From positions 31,450-95,449 of the forward strand of contig CAZMNY010000032.1 of the NCBI GenBank assembly GCA_964567745.1: 64,000 nt of DNA. Direction: 5' to 3'. Position numbers and translations under genes: made by a program. Below are positions 9,484 through 18,921 of the stretch, piece after piece. The notes under the pieces are model-generated. The model worked only from the letters and a program-made list of their open reading frames with translations, had not been told where the DNA came from and did not search any database. How positions within the stretch are numbered: the first letter of the stretch is position 1; each line of letters begins with the position of its first letter. This DNA comes from CAZMNY01 sp964567745. Lineage in GTDB: Bacteria; Planctomycetota; Planctomycetia; Pirellulales; Pirellulaceae.

Positions 9484-10947
9484 ATGCAGGATTTTAGAAA
9501 GGCCTCGTTGCTACTTTGTGTGTTGCTTCTTTCTGTCTCGTCCGCGTTTTGCGGCGGATTGGACGCTGCGGAGCGATTGCCCAACATTGTTCTGTTGTTG
9601 GCGGATGATTTGGGTTACGGCGAGACGGGCTGCCAAGGCAATTCGCAAATCCCAACGCCTCACATCGATTCGATTGCGGCGAACGGCGTGCGTTTCACTC
9701 AAGGCTATGTCACCGCGCCGTTCTGCAGCGCTTCGCGGGCCGGGTTGCTGGCGGGACGGTACCAGACGCGTTTCGGGTACGAGTTCAATCCCATCGGAGC
9801 TCAGAACGAAGATCCGCAAGCTGGACTGCCAATTGGCGAGCGAACTCTTGCCGACGTGCTGACCGACTCGGGCTATGTTACGTCGCTGGTTGGCAAGTGG
9901 CATCTCGGCGGCACGGCGAAGTTCAATCCTATCCGCCGTGGCTTTGACGAATTCTTTGGCTTCCTTCACGAGGGCCACTACTATGTGCCGCCTCCCTATC
10001 GCCACACGACCACTTGGCTGCGCCGCAAAGTCTTGCCAGGCGGCGGTGAAGGGCGATGGACTTCAAGGGACGGCAAGTTGGTTTACTCGACCCACATGCG
10101 GTACACCGAACCGGACTACGACGCGGACAATCCGATTTATCGTGCGGGCCAGCCGGTCGAGGAGCCGAATTACCTGACCGACGCGTTCACTCGCGAGGCG
10201 GTCGATTTCATTGACCGCAATTCGGATCGTCCGTTCTTTCTGTACCTGGCGTACAACGCGATTCACAGTCCGTTGCAGGGCGCGGACAAGTACATGAAGA
10301 AGTTCGAACATATCGAGGACATTCAGCGACGCATTTTCGCCGCAATGCTGGCCAATCTGGATGACAGTGTCGGCGCCGTTTTGAAAAAGCTCCGGCAAGA
10401 GAATCTTGAAGAGAACACGTTAGTCTTTTTTATTAGCGACAACGGCGGGCCAACTCGCGAACTGACATCCAGCAATCTCCCGCTTCGCGACGGCAAGGGA
10501 AGCGTCTACGAGGGCGGATTGCGTGTGCCGTTTCTCGCTCAATGGAAAGGCACGCTGCCGTCGAAAAGAGTGTACAACCGCCCGGTCATTTCGATGGATG
10601 TGTTTGCAACTGCCGCGGCTCTGGCAAAGGCCAAACTTAAACGAGGCAAAAAATATGATGGAGTCAATCTGATTCCGTATCTGACTGGGAAGACGAACGA
10701 CAGCCCTCACGAGAGTCTCTTTTGGCGAACCGGTTCTCGCACTGCGATTCGCGTCGGCGATTGGAAATTGCTTCGCAATTCGCGCCGCAAAGAGAGCGCC
10801 CCGTGGGAGCTCTACAATCTGAAAGAAGATGTATCGGAGCAACATAATCGGGCCGAAGAACTCGCTTCGACCACAAGGCGGCTTCTTCGTCTCTGGAACG
10901 AGACTCAAAGCGAGATGGTGGCACCGGCATGGACGCCCAGGCGCTAG
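9484..10947 (+). CDS. Secreted sulfatase (type I, Cys-type)
   Basis: The 487-residue protein begins with a signal peptide (residues 1-23, hydrophobic, then CGGLDAA) and the N-terminal metal-site motif NIVLLLADDLGYGE. The active-site motif is CSASR at 81-85, so Cys81 would be converted to formylglycine; the following AGLLAGRYQTRFG fits the sulfatase signature. A GKWHLGG motif follows near residue 137 and a C-terminal ELYNLKEDVSEQHN block closes the fold. It would release sulfate from a sulfated glycan or ester outside the cytoplasm. It converges on the DUF1501 gene with a 15-base gap. Confidence 0.95.
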   Translation: MQDFRKASLLLCVLLLSVSSAFCGGLDAAERLPNIVLLLADDLGYGETGCQGNSQIPTPHIDSIAANGVRFTQGYVTAPFCSASRAGLLAGRYQTRFGYEFNPIGAQNEDPQAGLPIGERTLADVLTDSGYVTSLVGKWHLGGTAKFNPIRRGFDEFFGFLHEGHYYVPPPYRHTTTWLRRKVLPGGGEGRWTSRDGKLVYSTHMRYTEPDYDADNPIYRAGQPVEEPNYLTDAFTREAVDFIDRNSDRPFFLYLAYNAIHSPLQGADKYMKKFEHIEDIQRRIFAAMLANLDDSVGAVLKKLRQENLEENTLVFFISDNGGPTRELTSSNLPLRDGKGSVYEGGLRVPFLAQWKGTLPSKRVYNRPVISMDVFATAAALAKAKLKRGKKYDGVNLIPYLTGKTNDSPHESLFWRTGSRTAIRVGDWKLLRNSRRKESAPWELYNLKEDVSEQHNRAEELASTTRRLLRLWNETQSEMVAPAWTPRR

Positions 10948-10962
10948 AACGTTTAGGCAAGA

Positions 10963-12426
10963 CTAGGCGAGAACATCGCGGATCACTCTGCCTCCGACAT
11001 CGGTCAACGTCTCTTTTCGGCCTTGGTGAAAGTAGGTCAGCAGCTCATGGTCGAGTCCGAGGATATGAAGAATCGTTGCATGTAGATCATGCAAATGGAC
11101 TTTGTCCGCGACCGCCTCGAATCCAAATTCGTCGGTTTCGCCGTAGTTCATTCCGCCTTTGACTCCGCCACCGGCAAGCCACATGCTGAAGCCATACGGA
11201 TTGTGATTGCGACCGGGCGCGTTCTTGCCTTCGCTGAATGGCATCCTGCCGAATTCGCCGCCCCAAACAACAAGCGTGTCTTTCAGTAGTCCACGCTGTT
11301 CCAAGTCGGTTAGCAGAGCCGCGATCGGTTGGTCGACTTCAGCACCGTGCCGTCCGTGGTTCTTTTCGATGCTTTCATGCGCGTCCCATGTTTCCTCAAG
11401 GTGTCCGCCGCCCGAGTAGAGTTGAATGAATCGCACGCCGCGTTCGACAAGTCGTCTGGCGATTAAACAGTTGCGGCCATACTCGTCCGTCGGCTGCTTA
11501 CCGACGCCATACATCTTGAGCGTGCGTTCGGTTTCCTCGGTCAGATCGACAGCATCCGGCGCCTCCGTCTGCATCCGGTAGGCGAGTTCGTAGCTGTTGA
11601 TCCTCGCTGCCAACTCGCGCCCTCCAGGCCTAGCGTCGAGGTGCGTTTGGTTGAGTTTCGCGAGCAGGTCAAGCTGCTCGCGCTGAACGGATTGAGTGAT
11701 GTGTTTCGGACCCTGCAAATCGAGAATGGGATTTCCGGCCGGGCGAAACAACGTTCCTGCGTAAGTTGCCGGCATGAATCCACTGGACCAATTGGGTTGA
11801 CCGCCAATGGGGCCTCCTCGCTTATCCAGAATGGTCACGTAGCCTGGCAGGCTTTGATTCTCGGTGCCAAGTCCGTAGACGCACCAGCTACCGAGCGACG
11901 GCCGGCCGATAAATGTCTTGCCGGTGTTCATGGCCACGAGCGCCGAACCATGCGCGTGGCTGTCGGTGTGGCAAGAGTTGAGGACGCACAATTTGTCCGC
12001 GTGTTCTCGAACTTTCGGGAAGTAGTCCGACACCAACAAGCCACTCTCGCCGCCCGGCCGAAACGGGCGCCATGACGGCGTTAAGAATCCCATCTTGCGG
12101 CCGCCGGAATTGATGAACGTCTTGTCCGCCGGCAGCTGCTTTCCACCATGCTTCTTCAGTTCCGGTTTGAAATCAAACGTGTCGACCTGCGACGGGGCGC
12201 CGTTCATCATTAGGAAGATGCACGACTTTGCTCTCGGCTCAAATTGCGGTTTCCTTGCCGCTAGCGGGTTGAGCTCACGATCCACCTCACCCGCCGACGC
12301 ATGCCTTGCAAAAAAACCATCGCCCGCGAGCAAGCTCGTGAGCGCCAAGCCCGCAAAGCCGCCGCCCATCTCCCACACGAATTCGCGCCGATTCTGACCG
12401 CACGGGAACATGTTTCGATTCGACAT
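10963..12426 (-). CDS. DUF1501 domain protein with Tat signal
   Basis: The 487-residue protein has a twin-arginine signal (NRREFVWEMGGGFAGLAL) and the full DUF1501 pattern: FLMMNGAPSQVDTFDFKP near residue 90, a DSHAHGSALVAMNTG block, ERGVRFIQLYSGGG, LVVWGGEFGR, and the closing HQGRKETLTD tail. It lies 10 bases behind the large DUF1549/DUF1553 gene, the standard planctomycete pairing, so both were probably co-transcribed and act together at the cell envelope. The molecular function of the pair is unknown. Confidence 0.93.
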   Translation of the reverse strand: MSNRNMFPCGQNRREFVWEMGGGFAGLALTSLLAGDGFFARHASAGEVDRELNPLAARKPQFEPRAKSCIFLMMNGAPSQVDTFDFKPELKKHGGKQLPADKTFINSGGRKMGFLTPSWRPFRPGGESGLLVSDYFPKVREHADKLCVLNSCHTDSHAHGSALVAMNTGKTFIGRPSLGSWCVYGLGTENQSLPGYVTILDKRGGPIGGQPNWSSGFMPATYAGTLFRPAGNPILDLQGPKHITQSVQREQLDLLAKLNQTHLDARPGGRELAARINSYELAYRMQTEAPDAVDLTEETERTLKMYGVGKQPTDEYGRNCLIARRLVERGVRFIQLYSGGGHLEETWDAHESIEKNHGRHGAEVDQPIAALLTDLEQRGLLKDTLVVWGGEFGRMPFSEGKNAPGRNHNPYGFSMWLAGGGVKGGMNYGETDEFGFEAVADKVHLHDLHATILHILGLDHELLTYFHQGRKETLTDVGGRVIRDVLA

Positions 12427-12436
12427 TTCTTGATCG

Positions 12437-15400
12437 TCAATCCACGTAGAGGAATTCGTTGGAGTTTAGCAACACGTGCGCAAGTGACGCCAACGCGAGT
12501 TCGTCGCTCGACCGTGTGCTCGCAGCCATTTCGTCCCGTGCATCGCTCAGCGCGATCAACGCAATGCCGTTACGTGCGGCGACGCTCTGTTCGACCGACA
12601 TCCTTTCCGCCACCGTAAGGGCGCTCGCATACACTCGCAATTCAGCGATTCCGCCATGCCAGTACTCGCCGCCAATGTTGCCCTGTTGTCCAACAACCCA
12701 GTTCGTGCTGAGATTGCGAGTTGGAAGCGGAGAGTTGCGCGAGAATAGTTGACGTCCGTTTTGATAGACGGCCGAGCGGCCCGGCCCGTTAATCGCCGTG
12801 ATCACAAACGGCTTGTTCGAGTCTCTAATCTGACCGGCATTTGCTGCAGCGTCACTAAAACGGATTGTGTTTTTCGACGTCAGGCCGAGGAAGAGTGACG
12901 ACGTTGAGTTGCCGGCCGAGCCATTCCAATTGGACAGGATGGCACGGTGTCTCGATGTCTTCAGATCATTGACGACCGCGATGATCGTGCATTCTTGTTC
13001 TCGCAAGATCTTACCGGCCAAGTGCAGAAAACTGCCCTTGCCGTCAAATGAGACCGCCGCCTTGCCTTTCCCAAACGCATCCTTCTTCAAGGTGGGCTGT
13101 CGACTCTCGGCGAGTTGAGAAGCGTGATGGTTCTGTCCAGATTGGTCCATCCAAGTCTTAACTTGGCCAGCACCATCGGCTGTCAGACCGCGGTCTGCTC
13201 GCAAATGCAATACAAGCGCGTTGCCGAGTTTCCCGATGCGCTGTTTGTCGTCATTCTCTCGCCCTTCGATTTGCTCTAGTGTGGCGGATTCGAATCGACG
13301 CGCCTGAACGGACACATGTTGCACAGCGATCCTCAATTCGGCGGAAGTCGGCTCTCGACCGTAAACCTGAGTCCAGAGTTTGACGACTTGCGCCTTCGCG
13401 TCGTTGCTTGACTCGGTGATGGTGCGAGCGAGTGTCTTGCTTCGCTTGTGCACGAACTGGTTGTTCATCAGCGCCAGCGCTTGGGTCGGTGCCGTCGTCG
13501 AGCTCCGCTTTCCGCTCGATTGGGTCGTGTCGCAGAAGTCGAAGGTGGTCATCATCGGCGGAAGCAACCCGCGCTTGGAAAAAATGTAGAGGCTACGACG
13601 ACTCTGCTCGTACAGAGGAGATGCCTTCCAGGCAGCCGACTTTTTTGAGAGCCCTTCGAGCGCCTCGGGGCTGATCGTCGGTCGGAACCCAGGCCCGCCA
13701 AGCGTTTTGTCGAGCTCCTGAGAGACGGCAAGCATCGAATCACGAAGCGCTTCGGCATCAAGTCGCCTACGCTCGGCGCGCCACAACAAATGGTTGCCCG
13801 CATCTCGCTTTTGGTAGTCGGCAAATTGCGGGTGTACCGATGCTTGTTGCCATGTCTTCGAGGTCAGGATGAGTTTGTGGAGCCGCTTGATGGTCCAGTC
13901 GCCACTGACGAACTCAGCCGCTAGCCAGTCGAGCAGTTTCGGATGAGTCGGAGGATCGGCGAGAAAACCAAAGTTGTTTGGCGAGCGGACAAGGCCGTGG
14001 CCAAAGTGATGCTGCCAAATCCGATTTACCAGGACGCGAGCCGTTAACGGGTTGTCTTCGTTCGCGATCCAACGAGCTAACTGCAATCGTCGGTGCGAGG
14101 TCTTTGCGCCGGGCGGAGGCGGGTCGAAGACGTGTTCAATAGACGGAAGCATCGACAACGACGCGGGAATCACCTGTTGCAGTTTGTGCTCGCGCTCGCC
14201 ACTCTTCAAAACATGCAGTGGTTTGGGCACTCGCCCGACATCGCTCCAACCAAGCACGTTGGCGAACCCTAACTCGCCCTGGCTGGGGCCGCCCAAGAGT
14301 TCTCGCCCTCGCGGGGCAACGGGCCCCGCCCAAAATGCCGAGCCCATGCGGTAGTAGTCTTCCTGCGTGATGGGATCGAACTTGTGAGAGTGACAACGGG
14401 CACACTTAACCGTCATGCCGAGAAACGCCGACGAGGTTGTATGGACTAAGTCTTCCAGTCGATCGTATTGATAATCGAGCGGATCGTTGGGTTCGTCGTT
14501 CCACGTGCCCAGTCGAAGGAAACCGGTTGCGATTACGGACTGTTCTGTGCGCTCCGGCACCTCGTCGCCCGCGAGTTGCTCAACGATGAAACGGTTGTAC
14601 GGCATGTCGGAGTTGAGTGCATTCACTACCCAATCGCGATACTTCCAGGCAAACGGTTTTTCTTGATCACGTTCGTAGCCGCTGGTGTCAGCGTAGCGAA
14701 CCAGGTCAAGCCAATACCGCCCCCATCGTTCACCGTAGTGGTCAGATGCGAGCAGCCGATCGATGGCGTCCTCCCAAGCCGTCGGCGATTCGTCTTTCTC
14801 AAACCGAGCGATTTGCTCCCTTGTCGGCGGCAATCCGATCAAGTCGTAATAGAGCCGCCTGATTCGAGTTCGTTTGTCGGCCGTCGGAGCAGGCGTCATG
14901 CCCTGTTTCGCGAGGCGGGCTAGCACGAAAGCATCGATCTTGTTCGCAGGCTGGACTCGCCCGCTTATTTGCGGGATCGCCGGACGTTTGATTGACTGGA
15001 GCGACCACCAGTCGCGCCCCGCGCGGGCATCGTTGGTTCGCTCGAATAGATCGAGTCTTCGTTTCGCGGGCCATTTAGCTCCAGCCGCAATCCATCGCTC
15101 AAGCAATTCAATTTCGGTGGCGGGCAGCCGTTGTGACTTGCCTTGATTCTCGGGTGGCATTTCTCCATCGCGGACTCGGTGAAGCAGCAAGCTCTCTGTC
15201 GCTGCTTTGAGATCGACAGCCAACCCCGAATCACCTCCTTTGAGCAGTCCGTCGCGAGTTGTTAACAGCAGATTGCCGGATGGTTCGCGTTCCTGATGGC
15301 ACTCCACGCACCGACGTATGAGCAACGGCGCGATCTGAGTTTGAAAATCGGGCGGCGCGTCCGAAGCGGCAAATGCACTTCCGCAACACGCGATCGTCGT

Positions 15401-15439
15401 CGCCGCGAGCAGCAATACGTGAGCGGTTCGATTGTGCAT
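12437..15439 (-). CDS. PSD1-type protein (cytochrome-c-like, DUF1549, DUF1553) with LamG-like insertion
   Basis: The 1000-residue exported protein starts with a signal peptide ending in AFA. A Planctomycete cytochrome C (PSCyt1) domain follows with CVECH at about 43-47. The DUF1549 domain starts around residue 165 (KIDAFVLARLAKQGMTPAP) and contains a second CARCHSHKFDPI haem-like motif; DUF1553 starts near 455 (LARWIANEDNPLTARVLVNR). Before the last DUF1553 helices a concanavalin/LamG-like domain is inserted at about 745-930 (LVLHLRADRGL, VSFDGKGSFLHL, GGIAELRVYASALT). ATG 15439 is chosen because GAGAGGA lies 6-9 bases upstream; ATG 15445 is too close to it. It leads the pair with the DUF1501 gene. 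Confidence 0.92.
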   Translation of the reverse strand: MHNRTAHVLLLAATTIACCGSAFAASDAPPDFQTQIAPLLIRRCVECHQEREPSGNLLLTTRDGLLKGGDSGLAVDLKAATESLLLHRVRDGEMPPENQGKSQRLPATEIELLERWIAAGAKWPAKRRLDLFERTNDARAGRDWWSLQSIKRPAIPQISGRVQPANKIDAFVLARLAKQGMTPAPTADKRTRIRRLYYDLIGLPPTREQIARFEKDESPTAWEDAIDRLLASDHYGERWGRYWLDLVRYADTSGYERDQEKPFAWKYRDWVVNALNSDMPYNRFIVEQLAGDEVPERTEQSVIATGFLRLGTWNDEPNDPLDYQYDRLEDLVHTTSSAFLGMTVKCARCHSHKFDPITQEDYYRMGSAFWAGPVAPRGRELLGGPSQGELGFANVLGWSDVGRVPKPLHVLKSGEREHKLQQVIPASLSMLPSIEHVFDPPPPGAKTSHRRLQLARWIANEDNPLTARVLVNRIWQHHFGHGLVRSPNNFGFLADPPTHPKLLDWLAAEFVSGDWTIKRLHKLILTSKTWQQASVHPQFADYQKRDAGNHLLWRAERRRLDAEALRDSMLAVSQELDKTLGGPGFRPTISPEALEGLSKKSAAWKASPLYEQSRRSLYIFSKRGLLPPMMTTFDFCDTTQSSGKRSSTTAPTQALALMNNQFVHKRSKTLARTITESSNDAKAQVVKLWTQVYGREPTSAELRIAVQHVSVQARRFESATLEQIEGRENDDKQRIGKLGNALVLHLRADRGLTADGAGQVKTWMDQSGQNHHASQLAESRQPTLKKDAFGKGKAAVSFDGKGSFLHLAGKILREQECTIIAVVNDLKTSRHRAILSNWNGSAGNSTSSLFLGLTSKNTIRFSDAAANAGQIRDSNKPFVITAINGPGRSAVYQNGRQLFSRNSPLPTRNLSTNWVVGQQGNIGGEYWHGGIAELRVYASALTVAERMSVEQSVAARNGIALIALSDARDEMAASTRSSDELALASLAHVLLNSNEFLYVD

Positions 15440-15502
15440 CGTCATTCCTCTCAATCGATTTCGAGCGAGTAGTTTGGCATTTCGCGCGACGCCCGCGACG
15501 GC

Positions 15503-16648
15503 TCACCGCTCAGCGGACGGTGTGACGAGTTGGGTCTTGGTCACGTGAGCGGGTTTTAAGTGGCTGTCCATCCACGCGTAAATCAGTTGACGCGATTCGT
15601 GGGCGACCGAATGTCCCCGCCCATGAACGAAGAAGGCGAAGTTCTCCGGTGCCTTTTCAAGTTCGTAAACGTCCATCACTCGCATCAACATCAAGACCCG
15701 CTGTCGTTGCGTGCCCGGATTGCCGTCGTTCAGACCGGATACGTCCAAGAATGGCCGAGGCGCGATCAGGCTGATGATTTCGTGCATGTCAATCGGCGGC
15801 AGTTTTCCCTCCATCAACCCGGGCCGAAGGTGCTTAAAGTAGACATACCAGCGGTCCCTCGACCACGCCTCGACTCGTGGGTTGTGCCGAAAGAAAGACG
15901 CGCCGCAATTGCAGGCTGAGGCTTTAATGCGATCATCGTACGCGGCCAAGAAAAACGTCCCGTGACCGCCGAGGGAATGTCCGAGCGCGCCGATGCGATC
16001 CGAGTCGACTTCCTTCATTCGCTGCAGAATGTCGATGGCGATCGAGTGTTCGTAGGTAAACTTTCCGACGGCCGACCACTTCGGGTGTTTCCGATGAAAC
16101 TCGCCCGTCTCGTAAGCGCCGTTGGACGGCGTGCGGTGACCCGATACGAAGTGCTCCGGCGCGATGACGACATAACCTCGACGACAGAGGTGATCGAGGT
16201 AGGCTTTGTCCGGATTGTCGACAAGCCCCGCAACGCGTTGTTTCCCCTTGGCAAACGTTCCGTGCAGGGCGACGACCGCGGGCGCTTTACCCTTGAGTTG
16301 CAATGGAATACCGAGGTAGGCGTGAGCTCGCTCGTCCTCTTCGACGGCATAGCTGATCAACTTTCGCGTGTACTTTCCGTCGACCTCAACTGACTCGTGG
16401 ACCTGCAGATCGAGCGGCGGCTTTTCTGGCTTGTGCTGGTCTCGCAGTAGATCGAGATACCTTTGTTTCAGCACGGTCCGACGCGAACGCCACTGATCGA
16501 GATTGTCAACGCCTTCGGTCAAGTCGTCCCAAGATGACTTGATTTCAGGCGGATCCGACTTCAATCGCGGCGGCTCATCCTGTCCGAATGCGCTGCAAGT
16601 ACAGAGCGCAACGGCGACCCAAGCCGGCCCTAATATTCTTCTTCTCAT
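15503..16648 (-). CDS. Secreted alpha/beta hydrolase (acetyl-xylan-esterase-like)
   Basis: The 381-residue protein has a signal peptide (MRRRILGPAWVAVALCTCSA) and an alpha/beta-hydrolase core. The oxyanion region is VALHGTF near residue 130, and the nucleophile elbow is GHSLGG around residue 225 (DRIGALGHSLGGHGTFF). A probable catalytic His is in HGRGHSVAHES near the C-terminus. Such secreted esterases remove acyl groups from polysaccharide side chains, which fits the neighbouring sulfatase and lyase-like genes. ATG 16648 is preferred to the upstream in-frame start because the signal peptide begins there. Substrate unknown. Confidence 0.85.
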   Translation of the reverse strand: MRRRILGPAWVAVALCTCSAFGQDEPPRLKSDPPEIKSSWDDLTEGVDNLDQWRSRRTVLKQRYLDLLRDQHKPEKPPLDLQVHESVEVDGKYTRKLISYAVEEDERAHAYLGIPLQLKGKAPAVVALHGTFAKGKQRVAGLVDNPDKAYLDHLCRRGYVVIAPEHFVSGHRTPSNGAYETGEFHRKHPKWSAVGKFTYEHSIAIDILQRMKEVDSDRIGALGHSLGGHGTFFLAAYDDRIKASACNCGASFFRHNPRVEAWSRDRWYVYFKHLRPGLMEGKLPPIDMHEIISLIAPRPFLDVSGLNDGNPGTQRQRVLMLMRVMDVYELEKAPENFAFFVHGRGHSVAHESRQLIYAWMDSHLKPAHVTKTQLVTPSAER

Positions 16649-16699
16649 GTTGCTCGTCCGTTGAATGGTTGGTCTCAGAAATCGCACACGAGAGATTAA

Positions 16700-18880
16700 T
16701 CAATTCCTCTTGCTCGGCAGAATGAACAGCCCTTTCTCGCCGAGGTCAATTCGAAAGACGCCGCCCTCTTTGGAACCTCGCCCAATGCCTCCTGTGATGA
16801 AGAGCTGATCGTGATTGGGGCCGCCGAAAGCGACGTTGCTGGTCGTGACGTTTCCGCCGTCATACCGCGCGATCAACTTGCCCTTGGGGTTGAGCACTTG
16901 GACTTGCTGCATGCCGTAGTGGGCAACGTATAAATTGCCGGCCGCATCGAGGCACATGCCATCGGGCTGATTGTCAATCTGCCCATCGGCCTCAACCTTT
17001 TTGGGCAGTTTCGCAAACACTTTTCGCGGTCCGATCTTGCCCGCTGCGCGCACACGGTAAACCAGAATTCGGTTCTTCTGGCTTTCCGCGACGAGCAACG
17101 ATTTGCCATTGGGGTGCAGCACGATTCCATTGGGGAACGCCAAGCCATCGTCAAGCAGATGAGTCTTGCCTTGTTTGTCGACATAGTGCACGGTGCCGAT
17201 CAAATTGTCGACGCCGCTTCCGCCTGGATCTGTGAAATAGAATCCACCGTTGAGTGTATCGAGTGACAGGTCGTTCGGGCCTCGTAGCGGTTTCCCGCCG
17301 CAGCCGTTTGAGGCGGGGTCGAGCATTTTGCCGTCGGCTGACATGTGCAGCACGGCGTGACGGCTGGCGTCGCAAACCAAGTGAGTTCCGTCGGCGAGCA
17401 CTTTGTGCCCGTTGGGTGCTCCGGTTTCCGCCCAGGTTGCATGTTTTCCGTCGAGTGAAAACTTGGTGATCGTTTTTCCATGCGAGGTATATCCATTGCC
17501 GTCGTGATCGAAGACGACGCCTTCACAATACTGGGGCACGGTGAACAACTTGACGGTCTTCTTGCCGTCCGCCTTCGTTGGCTTGTCTGCGGGCGAGGCC
17601 ACAAAGAACAAGTTATTTTCGCCACGGATGAGCAGACCGTTGTCGACAGGAACTGGGGCGGCAATGACCGATTCGCCCATATCATTTTCGGCGAGAAGCT
17701 CGAATCCTCCGTCGATCCCTGCGACAAACACGACGCCATCTTCCCGCGCCGCGTAGAGGTTGCCGCCGGCGATTAGCGGCGAAGAGTAATAGTTGGCGCG
17801 GCTGCGCGGAAACGCGTCGCTCCAGACTGTTTTTCCTGTCGCCGGGTCGATGCACTCGAGCTCTCCGCGATCACGGAGCAAGTAGACTTTGCCCTTGTAC
17901 TCCGCGGGAGTCGGCACAAACGTTCCGATGTCGTCTCGTTTCCATACTCGATGAGACTCGGTCACGTCACCTTCGCCACCGACTCGAATCCCATGAAGTC
18001 GCGGCGCGCCGCGATCATTTCGGCCGGCCGGAACGACCGCGATGTCGCCTGCAATGACAGGCGAAGCAACGGCGGGCCACAGCTTCTTCGATTCGGGATT
18101 GAAGTCGCCGCACGACCAAAGGACGGAACCGTCGGCGGCGCTGTGGGCGGTAAGATGTTGAGCGCCCCAGACGAGAAGAGCTTCCTGGCCCTGTTGGTTG
18201 ATCACCAGTGGCGTCGTGTATCCATGGTCGCCTTCTTGCGGAGTCTCGTAGTTCCGCGGCGCCTTCCAAACCATTTCACCACTGGTCTTGTCAAAAGCGG
18301 CTAGCCAAGATTCGCCTTGATGCATGCGAGCCATGATCACGAATCGCTCGGTCACCACAGGCGAAGTCCCATGATCCCAATAAAGCGTGTCGCGACCAAA
18401 TCGTTTGACGAGATTGGTTTGCCAGCGGACGTCTCCGTTGAATTCAACCGCCGCCAAGGTGCCGCTCTTGAAGTACACGAAAATGCCATGGCCATCGGTG
18501 ATTGGCGACGCGTTGCTGCCGGAGCCGTTGCGATGCCGACCTGGATTTTCTTCGCCAAATTTGGTCTGCCAAAGCCGCTTGCCCGTCATGTCGAACGCGA
18601 GCAGAGCATCGTTGCCCTCGGCTGGGCCGGTGAGATAAATCGTCTCCTTTTTGACGATAGGCGTCGAACAACCTTTGCCGGGAAGTGCCGACTTCCATGC
18701 TACATTCTTCGAGTCCCAGCGAACCGGGTAGCTGCCTACGGCGATGCTCCCGTTGTTGCTCGGACCTCGCCATTGAGGCCACTCGACTGCATGCAGCGTT
18801 GCGGCAAACGAAGAAAGGCTAAGACCGAATGCGATTGATGTGATCGCGATTCTGAAGCTGAGCGTCGGAGCGTGTTTCAT
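16700..18880 (-). CDS. PQQ-type beta-propeller fused to SMP-30/gluconolactonase-like propeller
   Basis: The 726-residue protein has a signal peptide (ending near LHAVEWPQWRG), then a PQQ-binding-like eight-bladed propeller at about 30-420 (VAWKSALPGKGCSTPIV, LLAFDMTGKRLWQTKFG, ECIDPATGKTVWSDAFP). Residues about 435-720 form an SMP-30/gluconolactonase/LRE-like propeller (GPNDLSLDTLNGGFYFTDP, FPNGIVLHPNGKSLLVAES, QPDGMCLDAAGNLYVAHYG). No quinone-site can be proved. ATG 18880 is chosen over 18889, which sits directly after AGGA. Inference: an extracytoplasmic sugar oxidase/lactonase or a binding protein in the catabolic run. Confidence 0.88.
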   Translation of the reverse strand: MKHAPTLSFRIAITSIAFGLSLSSFAATLHAVEWPQWRGPSNNGSIAVGSYPVRWDSKNVAWKSALPGKGCSTPIVKKETIYLTGPAEGNDALLAFDMTGKRLWQTKFGEENPGRHRNGSGSNASPITDGHGIFVYFKSGTLAAVEFNGDVRWQTNLVKRFGRDTLYWDHGTSPVVTERFVIMARMHQGESWLAAFDKTSGEMVWKAPRNYETPQEGDHGYTTPLVINQQGQEALLVWGAQHLTAHSAADGSVLWSCGDFNPESKKLWPAVASPVIAGDIAVVPAGRNDRGAPRLHGIRVGGEGDVTESHRVWKRDDIGTFVPTPAEYKGKVYLLRDRGELECIDPATGKTVWSDAFPRSRANYYSSPLIAGGNLYAAREDGVVFVAGIDGGFELLAENDMGESVIAAPVPVDNGLLIRGENNLFFVASPADKPTKADGKKTVKLFTVPQYCEGVVFDHDGNGYTSHGKTITKFSLDGKHATWAETGAPNGHKVLADGTHLVCDASRHAVLHMSADGKMLDPASNGCGGKPLRGPNDLSLDTLNGGFYFTDPGGSGVDNLIGTVHYVDKQGKTHLLDDGLAFPNGIVLHPNGKSLLVAESQKNRILVYRVRAAGKIGPRKVFAKLPKKVEADGQIDNQPDGMCLDAAGNLYVAHYGMQQVQVLNPKGKLIARYDGGNVTTSNVAFGGPNHDQLFITGGIGRGSKEGGVFRIDLGEKGLFILPSKRN

Positions 18881-18921
18881 GGGAGTCATGTCCTAACAGA
18901 AGAGAGTATGCGCTTCGCGGG

